Made by a program: the position numbers and the translations under genes. From assembly GCA_913776405.1 (NCBI GenBank), contig CAJYOV010000314.1, forward strand, positions 1 through 7,294: DNA of 7,294 nt. Direction: 5' to 3'. Under the pieces are notes generated by a model that saw only the letters and a program-made list of their open reading frames with translations, did no database searches and was not told the DNA's origin. This DNA comes from Pseudobdellovibrionaceae bacterium. GTDB lineage: Bacteria; Bdellovibrionota; Bdellovibrionia; Bdellovibrionales; JAMPXM01. Shown piece by piece: positions 1-5,444 of the stretch (within the stretch, counting starts at the first letter, position 1; each line of letters begins with the position of its first letter).

Positions 1-1143
1 GAGATCGACATTCTTCATCGTAAGGCCGAAGTACGGCGCGAGGAGATCCTTAAGATCTTTCGCGAATTGATCGACGTTCACCTCAGATGAGTAAGGTGCA
101 AGCTCAACGTACTCATAAGCAAGTCGCTCGTAGTCTTCGAAGTAGAGTGAAACGAACATGTTCGCGATCGCATCTTGAGTGCGGCGGTTGAGCCGGCCGA
201 CGATACCGAAATCGACAAGACCGATCTTGTTGCCTGGAAGGATGAACAGGTTGCCCGCATGAAGGTCGCCGTGAAACAGCCCGTCTTTAAACACCTGTTT
301 AAAATAAGCGCGCAGGCCTGCTCGCATGATTTCTTGCCGGTCGATCCCCTCTTGTTCGAGCGCCGCAGCTTGCGAAAGCGGAATACCTCTCAAAAACTCG
401 AGAGTAAGAACCTTCGGCGTCGTGTACTCAAAGTAGACGTTCGGAATTTTGACCGTGGGATCGTTCTTAAAGTTCTCGATGAAGCGACGAATGTTATTCG
501 CCTCAATTACGAAGTTCGCTTCGAGCTCGAGCGTTCGAAAAAATTCATCTACAATCCCGACCGGATTGAAGATGCGCGTTTCTTTGACGTACTTCTGAAG
601 CAAATCAGCGAGGTAGTAAAGGATGCTGACGTCGTCTGCGATGAAACGCTCAATTCCCGGACGTTGAACTTTGACGACAACTTCGGTGCCATCCTTAAGT
701 TTTGCTCTATGAACCTGCGCAATGCTGGCAGAACCAAGCGGGCTCGGATCGATTTCTGAAAACACGCGCTCTAACGATTCGCCGAACTGATTCTCGAGGA
801 CCTTCTTGATTTCGGCAAACGGGAGCGGCGACGCCTGATCGTGAAGTTTCTTAAATTCTTCTACGAATTCCTCGGGAATGAGATCGGGTCTGGTCGCCAA
901 GACCTGACCGAGTTTAACGAACGTCGGTCCAAGTTCCTCAAAAGCCATCCGCATTCGCTCGGCCGGCGTGTATTCCTCAATGCCTGGTTTTGCGAATCGC
1001 TCGAGAATGAATCGGCCCAGCCGCACCCGCTCTGCGGCACTTTGGAAACCATACTTTGCGAAAACGCTCACGATCGTGCGTACGCGCGCTGCGTTTTTCA
1101 AATTCAGTCCTGAGGCCGATCGGCGCGAGCGAACCAGTTTCAT
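1..1143 (-). CDS. ubiB: UbiB/ABC1 (AarF) family atypical kinase-like protein, C-terminus cut by window edge
   Basis: The first 381 residues are visible, reading to the left edge without a stop; family members are usually about 500-560 residues, so the C-terminal third is missing. Seen in order: the KxGQ motif (VKLGQ, K77-Q80), the small-residue nucleotide loop GSASIAQVH (137-145), the lysine of VVVK (K158), an ELEANFVIEANN segment (206-217) at the ExD position, HGDLHAGN (291-298) and VDFG (310-313). These are hallmarks of the UbiB/COQ8/ADCK clade of protein-kinase-like ATPases, known to support ubiquinone biosynthesis, probably through lipid binding or extraction at the inner membrane. The C-terminal transmembrane segments of bacterial UbiB would lie outside the window. 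The ATG at 1143 overlaps the rnr stop by one base (TGATG), so translation is probably coupled. Family assignment is sure; the ubiB symbol is less so, because ABC1 paralogues exist and no other ubi gene is visible. Confidence 0.9.
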   Translation of the reverse strand, partial: MKLVRSRRSASGLNLKNAARVRTIVSVFAKYGFQSAAERVRLGRFILERFAKPGIEEYTPAERMRMAFEELGPTFVKLGQVLATRPDLIPEEFVEEFKKLHDQASPLPFAEIKKVLENQFGESLERVFSEIDPSPLGSASIAQVHRAKLKDGTEVVVKVQRPGIERFIADDVSILYYLADLLQKYVKETRIFNPVGIVDEFFRTLELEANFVIEANNIRRFIENFKNDPTVKIPNVYFEYTTPKVLTLEFLRGIPLSQAAALEQEGIDRQEIMRAGLRAYFKQVFKDGLFHGDLHAGNLFILPGNKIGLVDFGIVGRLNRRTQDAIANMFVSLYFEDYERLAYEYVELAPYSSEVNVDQFAKDLKDLLAPYFGLTMKNVDL

Positions 1144-4022
1144 CAACGGCGTCTCTTCTTCTTTGAACCGAACGATTTCGATGTCTTTTGCGCAGGTTTC
1201 GATTCGCCCGATTTTTTCTTGCGAGAATCACCCGCCTTGAAACCTCGTGGCGTTTTCTTTTTCTTTGAAGAGTCGTCTTCACGCGATTTCTTGCGAGGGC
1301 CAGGTTTGCCTTGTTTTCGGCCACCGCGAGCGCCGCGCTCTTCGTCGAAGAAGGCGTCGACTAAGTCTTCGTCACTCTCCTCGCCGTCTTCACCCGATTG
1401 CGACACGATCTCCGAGAGCTCAAAATCGATTTTGCCGGTTTCGATATCAGCACCCGTGACAACGACCTTCACTTGATCGCCGATTGAGTATTGCAGACCA
1501 CTCTTACGGCCCGTCAGGCGCAAATTTTCTTCATCAAACTCAAAGCGGTCATTACCCAGATTTTCGATTTTGACGAGACCATCGACATCGAACTGTCGCA
1601 AGAGAACGAAGACACCGAATTTTGCGACTGAAGAAATCATGCCGTCGAATTCTTCGCCGACGTAACGACGAATGAACCGGGCCTTCTTGATCGAAATCAC
1701 TTTGCGCTCTGCTTTGGTCGAACGCTGCTCAGTTGCCGAGAGCCAGGTCGTTGCACTTTGAAGCTCTTCTTCCGACATCTGCATGTTTTCGTATATGTCG
1801 TAAAGCTGGCTCTTGATAATCCGGTGCGCGATCAAATCCGGGTAACGACGAATCGGCGACGTGAAGTGCGAGTAATGCGTAAAGCCGAGACCGAAGTGAC
1901 CGACGTTGTTTTCAGAGTAGTGGGCCTGCTGCATGGTCCGAAGTGTCAGGATATTCAAGATCTGAGCTTCTGGCTTTCCTTGCATCGACTCGAGTGCACG
2001 CGTGAGTTTCTTTGCGAGGTTGCCACCCATCACCGAACGACTTCCGCCCATATTCCAGAGGAAACGCTGAAGGTTCTTAATGTTTTCAGCGTCTGGTTCT
2101 TCGTGAACGCGGTAGATACCGGGCACTTTCGCGTTATCGAGGAAGCGTGCCGTACACACGTTTGTGATGAGCATCAGTTCTTCAATCAAACGGTGAGCGA
2201 AAAGGCGCGAAGCACGAATGACGTCAGTCGATTCGCCTGTCGAATCGACGACAACCTGAGTTTCTGGAATTTCGAGATCGAGTGATCCTTCCTCGAAACG
2301 TTTGCGCATTAGAACCTTCGCAAGGTCGGCTGAGCGCAAGATGTTGTCGGCGACGTGTGCGAGGCGTTTAGCGGCTTCGTTCTTTTTCTCTTCACCAGCG
2401 GCATAAGCGTCGATCACTTCTTGGGCCTCGCCGTAAGTGACTCGTGCTGTTGATTCCATTACGCCTTCGAAGAACCGGTAGCTTTTAACATCGCCGTCGA
2501 AATCCAAGAACATCTCGCAGCAGAAGCAAAGTCGAATGACGTGAGGCTTCAACGAACAAAGTTCGTTCGAGAGTTCTTCCGGAAGCATTGGAACGACGTA
2601 GTTCGGGAAGTAGGTGCTCGTTCCACGCTCGTAAGCTTCTTCGTCTAATCGCGTGCCTGGCTTCACGTAGTGGCTAACGTCAGCGATTGCGACAACAAGT
2701 CGGAAGCCTTTCGCTGTTTGCTCAGTGTACACAGCGTCGTCAAAGTCTTTGGCTGTAACGCCGTCAATCGTGATGAGGTTTAAATCGGTTAGATCTTCGC
2801 GGCCGCGACGCTCTTGTTCTTTCACTTCGCCACCGAAGCGCTGAGCATCCGCGATGGCCTGTTTCGAGAATTCAGTCGGAATGCTCGCCTGATGAACGAC
2901 ACGGATCACGTCGTTGATTGGATCATCGACGTTACCGATAATCGTAACGACCCGGCCCGTGAACTCGTGCTCATCGTCTGGATACTGCGTGATCTCGACG
3001 GCAACGAGCTGGCCTTCTTTGGCATCCATAGAATCGATGGCTGCGATTCGCAGGTCCGTGCCCCAGCCTTTGTTTTCGTCTTGGAGAACACCGTATTTTT
3101 TGTCGACGGGAAGGTAGCGACCAACTACGGTTTTGTTTGCGCGCGAAAGAACGCGCGTGATCTCACCAGAAAGGCGCTCTTCTTTGCCTTTACCACTGCG
3201 AGGCTTATACAGCTCAACTTCCACGCGATCGTTCGTCATGATGCCAACCATCGATTGACGAGCAACGTACACGTCAGGCGTTTCTGGATCGTCTACGATC
3301 AAGAAACCGAACCCGTCCGGGTGGCGCTTGATAAGGCCCGTCACGATTTGCGAATTCGCACGTGGATGTTTTTCGCTACGGTCTCCGCGACCGCTTGAGC
3401 CACGTTGCGGTTCGCTCCCCGTTTCACGATTCGGCGAGCGCGCCATGCGCCCTTTTGGCCATGTCGACTCACGCTGTTCCGTCGGTCGCGACGGCGCTTG
3501 CTCGCCGGATGATGGCCGCGAAGTAGGCGCTTTGGTTTCCACTTCAACGCGAACCGGAGGGCGTGCGCCATCAGGTCGGCTGTCGCCTCGCGTGTTCGCT
3601 AAACCGCGCTCTTCCGGCGGCGTGAAGTTCCTGATGTACGTGAGTTTCTTTGACGTCTCGCCTTTTGACCGATTCGGCGCTTCAGCATCGCGCTCGCGAG
3701 AGTCGCGACCGAACGAGTCCCGATTCGGCGCTTGGCTCGATCCACGGTTCATGTCGCGGCCGACAGACTTGCCGCCACGACCGCCGCCCAAAACATCCGA
3801 AAGGCTTCGGGCATTCTTGATGTCTTTGCCTTTACGTTTGCCGGGCTTATTGCTGCCCTCGTTTCGCGAATTAGACCGATCATTCGATCGGCTCTTGCCG
3901 CGCTCGCTCGGGCCTTCGCTTGTGCGATCGTTCGACTTAAAATCAGATTTTTGAGACTTCTTGCTGTCGCGGCCTTTTGAGCCTTTGTGAGAACCACGTT
4001 TCATTAACAAAAACGCTAGCAT
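1143..4022 (-). CDS. rnr: Ribonuclease R (3'-5' exoribonuclease, RNB family) with long basic disordered N-terminal arm
   Basis: 959 residues, against roughly 700-810 for typical RNase R. Residues 1-225 are low complexity and rich in R, K, S, G, D and N. Cold-shock/OB domains follow at about 227-272 (VTGLIKRHPDGFGFLIVDD) and 297-345. The RNB catalytic domain spans about 411-740 and contains TIDGVTAKDFDDAV, whose D420, D426, D428 and D429 match the Mg-binding aspartates of the family. It also has GTSTYFPNYVVPMLPEELSN (467-486) and TSPIRRYPDLIAHR (721-734). An S1 RNA-binding domain lies at about 790-870. The tail is acidic (877-895) and then lysine/arginine-rich to the end. RNase R degrades structured RNA processively and in E. 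coli works in rRNA quality control and trans-translation. The N-terminal winged-helix domain of E. coli RNase R is not recognisable. The start is uncertain: ATG 4022 has only a weak G-rich upstream stretch, and ATG 4004 (MKRGSHKG), six codons inside, has none. Confidence 0.95.
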   Translation of the reverse strand: MLAFLLMKRGSHKGSKGRDSKKSQKSDFKSNDRTSEGPSERGKSRSNDRSNSRNEGSNKPGKRKGKDIKNARSLSDVLGGGRGGKSVGRDMNRGSSQAPNRDSFGRDSRERDAEAPNRSKGETSKKLTYIRNFTPPEERGLANTRGDSRPDGARPPVRVEVETKAPTSRPSSGEQAPSRPTEQRESTWPKGRMARSPNRETGSEPQRGSSGRGDRSEKHPRANSQIVTGLIKRHPDGFGFLIVDDPETPDVYVARQSMVGIMTNDRVEVELYKPRSGKGKEERLSGEITRVLSRANKTVVGRYLPVDKKYGVLQDENKGWGTDLRIAAIDSMDAKEGQLVAVEITQYPDDEHEFTGRVVTIIGNVDDPINDVIRVVHQASIPTEFSKQAIADAQRFGGEVKEQERRGREDLTDLNLITIDGVTAKDFDDAVYTEQTAKGFRLVVAIADVSHYVKPGTRLDEEAYERGTSTYFPNYVVPMLPEELSNELCSLKPHVIRLCFCCEMFLDFDGDVKSYRFFEGVMESTARVTYGEAQEVIDAYAAGEEKKNEAAKRLAHVADNILRSADLAKVLMRKRFEEGSLDLEIPETQVVVDSTGESTDVIRASRLFAHRLIEELMLITNVCTARFLDNAKVPGIYRVHEEPDAENIKNLQRFLWNMGGSRSVMGGNLAKKLTRALESMQGKPEAQILNILTLRTMQQAHYSENNVGHFGLGFTHYSHFTSPIRRYPDLIAHRIIKSQLYDIYENMQMSEEELQSATTWLSATEQRSTKAERKVISIKKARFIRRYVGEEFDGMISSVAKFGVFVLLRQFDVDGLVKIENLGNDRFEFDEENLRLTGRKSGLQYSIGDQVKVVVTGADIETGKIDFELSEIVSQSGEDGEESDEDLVDAFFDEERGARGGRKQGKPGPRKKSREDDSSKKKKTPRGFKAGDSRKKKSGESKPAQKTSKSFGSKKKRRR
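3670..3733. repeat. 13-bp direct repeat pair inside the rnr N-terminal arm
   Basis: The sequence cgattcggcgctt occurs identically at 3670-3682 and 3721-3733, 51 bp (17 codons) apart, so both copies are read in the same rnr frame. They encode the APNR motifs at residues 98-101 and 115-118. A related SPNR lies at 196-199. The pattern fits slippage or expansion of a low-complexity coding region rather than a regulatory element. Confidence 0.6.
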
Positions 4023-4086
4023 GTGCCCCAGGTGCCTACAACATGAGACCCTCGCACAAACATGCGTTATGAACGCGAAATCACGG

Positions 4087-4116
4087 TTGATTTAGCCACC
4101 CATCCTCAGGTAGCCT
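4087..4116 (+). promoter_or_regulatory. Weak candidate sigma70-type promoter for tRNA-Leu
   Basis: TTGATT (4087-4092) and TAGCCT (4111-4116) are separated by 18 bp and lie about 20 bp before the mature tRNA 5' end. The -35 is plausible and the -10 is poor. The 115-bp gap 4023-4137 must carry the tRNA promoter and probably the divergent rnr promoter, but I see no convincing minus-strand hexamers. A small inverted repeat (GCGTT-ATG-AACGC, 4064-4076) lies in the rnr leader. Confidence 0.25.
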
Positions 4117-4137
4117 CCGAAGTCTCATCACACATGG

Positions 4138-4219
4138 GCCCGGGTGGTGGAACTGGTAGACACGCGTGGTTCAGGTCCACGTGCTTAACGGCTTGCAGGT
4201 TCAAGTCCTGTCCCGGGTA
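4138..4219 (+). tRNA. tRNA-Leu, anticodon CAG
   Basis: The whole cloverleaf can be read. The acceptor arm is GCCCGGG (4138-4144) with CCCGGGT (4212-4218) and discriminator A at 4219; its terminal G-U pair is also seen in some enterobacterial leucine tRNAs. The D-arm block GTGGAACTGGTAGAC is typical of tRNA-Leu. The anticodon stem CGTGG/CCACG encloses the loop TTCAGGT, giving anticodon CAG, which reads CUG. A class II variable arm (GCT-TAAC-GGC) and the T arm GCAGG-TTCAAGT-CCTGT complete the 82-nt molecule. The CCA end is not encoded, so it must be added by nucleotidyltransferase. No clear terminator hairpin follows; only a short T run (tccttttt) is seen. Confidence 0.97.
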
Positions 4220-4238
4220 GTCCTTTTTCGTTAAAAAT

Positions 4239-4269
4239 CCGCTCCGCAGATTTGTCGTTCGCAGGCTTG
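4239..4269 (+). repeat. 31-bp repeat, copy A, 20 bp past tRNA-Leu
   Basis: It matches copy B (4779-4809) at 28 of 31 positions and lies exactly 540 bp upstream of it. It starts ccgctccgcagattt. On the plus strand, gcagatttg (4246-4254) can pair with caggcttgt (4262-4270) around a 7-nt loop, using several G-U pairs. No T run follows, so it is not a standard intrinsic terminator. Its function is unknown. Confidence 0.8.
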
Positions 4270-4376
4270 TGGTCGACTCGTCTCGTTTCTTTTTCACGAT
4301 TCTGTTCTGCGAACCGCTTACATCCCGTCGCTCGGTTGAAGATTTACACGCTCTTAGATCAATTCGCGCAAACTTC

Positions 4377-4430
4377 GCCTGGGCCAGGTAAAAGCAGCGG
4401 CACTGACCGTAAAAATGAAGGAGCCCAGGT
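4377..4430 (+). promoter_or_regulatory. Possible hairpin covering the GTG start of the small exported protein
   Basis: CCTGGGC (4378-4384) is perfectly complementary to GCCCAGG (4423-4429), and a G-U pair (4377/4430) extends it. The right arm takes in the last base of the AAGGAG ribosome binding site and the first two bases of the GTG start. The left arm can instead form a local CCTG-GGC-CAGG hairpin (4378-4388), giving two mutually exclusive folds. The 38-nt loop makes this tentative. Confidence 0.3.
4418..4423 (+). promoter_or_regulatory. Ribosome binding site that sets the GTG start at 4429
   Basis: AAGGAG lies 5 nt before GTG 4429. The frame is also open upstream to ATG 4252, but that start lies inside repeat A, has no ribosome binding site, and would bury the signal peptide behind about 59 unlikely residues. 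The GTG start places a signal peptide exactly at the N-terminus. Confidence 0.8.
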
Positions 4431-4743
4431 GAAGACAGTTATCGTTGCATTCGTTTCCGCTTTTCTCGGACTCTCTAACTTTGCCCAGGCTGGAACATTC
4501 AAAGGCAAATGCGCGGGTCCCGCACTCAGCGCTGCGATTGAAAAATGGGCGGACGTTCCCAATCCCGCTGAGGATCTGTTTTATGTGCCAGTATCAGCAA
4601 CTCCAGCAGCGGCGCGTAGCACCTCATACCAAGTGACTCTCGGCATCTACGACTTAAACGAGTACATGGCTTACGACAAATTCGTCGTCGAATTCGCAGA
4701 TCTGAAGACGTGTACTGTCGTGTCCGTCGAAAGAGCCGATTAA
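4429..4743 (+). CDS. Small exported protein of unknown function (signal peptide, two cysteines)
   Basis: 104 residues from a GTG start chosen on its ribosome binding site and signal peptide. The N-terminus MKTVIVAFVSAFLGLSNFAQA is a Sec signal with probable cleavage after AQA (residue 21), leaving a mature protein of about 83 residues. The mature part has exactly two cysteines, C28 near its start and C95 near its end, which could form a disulfide in the periplasm. It appears to begin with a short helix (CAGPALSAAIEKW) followed by strand-rich sequence (YQVTLGIYDL, KFVVEFADL, CTVVSV). I do not recognise a family; a small alpha-plus-beta, cystatin-like fold is only a guess. The gene stands alone between tRNA-Leu and the convergent pseudopilin gene and is bracketed by the 31-bp repeats. 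The region 4270-4428 holds no other gene and no convincing promoter hexamers. Confidence 0.8.
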   Translation: MKTVIVAFVSAFLGLSNFAQAGTFKGKCAGPALSAAIEKWADVPNPAEDLFYVPVSATPAAARSTSYQVTLGIYDLNEYMAYDKFVVEFADLKTCTVVSVERAD

Positions 4744-4749
4744 GTCCGA

Positions 4750-4768
4750 AGAGACTAGTTCAGTCTTT
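4750..4768 (+). terminator. Small hairpin after the exported-protein gene, possible weak terminator
   Basis: AGAGACT (4750-4756) pairs with AGTCTTT (4762-4768) around the loop agttc, with one G-U pair. It starts 7 nt after the stop codon, in the gap between convergent genes. The stem is A/T-rich and only three T bases, themselves part of the stem, follow. It may be a weak terminator or simply a 3'-end stabilising hairpin. Confidence 0.3.
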
Positions 4769-4778
4769 CCCGACACTT

Positions 4779-4809
4779 CCGCTCCGCAAATTTGTCGTCC
4801 GCAAGCTTG
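4779..4809 (+). repeat. 31-bp repeat, copy B, directly beyond the pseudopilin stop codon
   Basis: 28/31 match to copy A (4239-4269). It contains two palindromic cores 15 bp apart, CAAATTTG (4787-4794) and CAAGCTTG (4802-4809), each preceded by tccg. GCAAATTTG (4786-4794) and CAAGCTTGC (4802-4810) can form an 8-of-9-pair hairpin around a 7-nt loop. The pseudopilin stop codon (4813-4811 on the minus strand) abuts the repeat. Confidence 0.8.
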
Positions 4810-4810
4810 C

Positions 4811-5308
4811 TCACTCCCCACGATGGGTTTGAGAGGCGGCGACTTCCGTAGAATCGCTGCTTGAGGGCTCTTCGGTTGAGACGTCGCGGTTTAAATCCGT
4901 ACCGCCGGGGCGCCCGTCTTTTCCGAGGAAGGTTAGAACAGGATTGCCATCGATCACGTCGTACTGGAACCAGTGGCCGTAGCTGTCTTTCAAGTTTTTG
5001 GTTTGCGCGTAGGGCTGCGGCCCCCAATTCGAACACTCACCACGGCCCGGATCAACAGAGAGGGCTGTTAATCCGAGATCGGCTGACGGTGGTTGGCCAC
5101 AATCCATTTCGTAGGCATGAACTGCGTCTAGCAACACCCTCATCTGAATCTCTGAGTTACGAAACTTCGATTTATTATATTGAGTCATCACGTTGCTGCC
5201 GAGTACAGCCATGAGCCCACCGATGATCAGAATCACAACCATGATTTCGATCAGGGTCATTCCGTTTTCGTTTGAGATGAAGTCGCGTTTAAACTGAGCT
5301 TTCAACAT
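4811..5308 (-). CDS. GspG-like type II secretion major pseudopilin, apparently orphan, with C-terminal tail
   Basis: 165 residues. A 16-residue leader ends in NENG, followed by the prepilin peptidase site G16/M17 and TLIEIMVVILIIGG, with E21 at the conserved +5 position and a hydrophobic assembly helix at about 17-37. The globular part follows the GspG pattern: AVHAYEMDCGQPPSADLGLT, then YGHWFQYDVIDGN and LGKDGRPGGTDLNRDV (128-143), which matches the C-terminal calcium-binding loop of GspG. GspG forms the periplasmic pseudopilus of type II secretion. C70 and C92 may pair as a disulfide. Residues 144-165 form a polar S/E/T-rich tail beyond the usual end; typical GspG is near 140 residues. The start has GGAGG (5317-5313) 4 nt upstream. 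No other gsp gene is in the window. A different GspG-like or type IV pilin-like role is possible, so I give no symbol. Confidence 0.87.
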   Translation of the reverse strand: MLKAQFKRDFISNENGMTLIEIMVVILIIGGLMAVLGSNVMTQYNKSKFRNSEIQMRVLLDAVHAYEMDCGQPPSADLGLTALSVDPGRGECSNWGPQPYAQTKNLKDSYGHWFQYDVIDGNPVLTFLGKDGRPGGTDLNRDVSTEEPSSSDSTEVAASQTHRGE

Positions 5309-5370
5309 GAGGCCTCCGTTTCAATCCACGTTAACCTCTCTGAAGCCCCAGATCGTTTCAGGGATGTCGT

Positions 5371-5391
5371 AAATTGTAACAATTTGTATCA
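5371..5391. promoter_or_regulatory. Operator-like element in the divergent pseudopilin/response-regulator gap
   Basis: AAATTGT-A-ACAATTT (5371-5385) is a perfect 7-bp inverted repeat with a 1-bp centre. The same stretch reads as two head-to-tail 10-bp units, AATTGTAACA (5372-5381) and ATTTGTATCA (5382-5391), 8/10 identical and one helical turn apart, the arrangement OmpR/PhoB-family regulators typically bind. It is also preceded by GTAAA (5369-5373), recalling half of a CpxR box, but the second half is not at the usual spacing. It sits 63 bp from the pseudopilin start and 54 bp from the regulator start. No convincing promoter hexamers are visible nearby. Confidence 0.5.
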
Positions 5392-5401
5392 GGGCGAAAC
5401 T

Positions 5402-5444
5402 GTTCTCTCCACTGTTAGCCATAGGCATGAGACGCTGAGAGAAC
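5402..5444 (+). promoter_or_regulatory. Long-loop inverted repeat abutting the response-regulator start codon
   Basis: GTTCTCTC (5402-5409) and GAGAGAAC (5437-5444) are perfect 8-bp complements separated by 27 nt. The right arm is the weak purine-rich ribosome binding region and ends at the base before GTG 5445. A small GCC-ATA-GGC hairpin lies in the loop. If it forms in the mRNA, it would hide the translation start. Confidence 0.4.

Noticed and set aside
175..759. Long plus-strand open frame antisense to ubiB
   Set aside because: The minus strand here encodes clear UbiB motifs through the whole interval; the plus frame has no recognisable domain or ribosome binding site.
2814..3398. Long plus-strand open frame antisense to the rnr cold-shock and N-terminal RNB region
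   Set aside because: It is fully covered by conserved RNase R sequence on the minus strand and its product shows no family features.
3328..3954. 208-codon plus-strand open frame antisense to the RNase R arm
   Set aside because: The product is R/S/P-rich because it mirrors the skewed codons of the arm. No start signal or domain is visible.
4252..4428. N-terminal extension of the small exported protein to ATG 4252
   Set aside because: It overlaps repeat A, lacks a ribosome binding site and would put 59 residues before an excellent signal peptide.
4138..4809. Integrated genomic island at tRNA-Leu
   Set aside because: No duplicate of the tRNA 3' end and no integrase or recombination gene is present; the 31-bp repeat begins outside the tRNA and lacks tRNA sequence.
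4755..5036. Minus-strand open frame overlapping the pseudopilin gene in another frame
   Set aside because: Arginine-rich shadow product with no domain; the overlapping frame carries the conserved GspG calcium loop.
5369..5380. Canonical CpxR box
   Set aside because: GTAAA is followed by GTAAC after 2 bp rather than the 5-bp spacing of the known GTAAA-N5-GTAAA site; kept only as an operator-like element.
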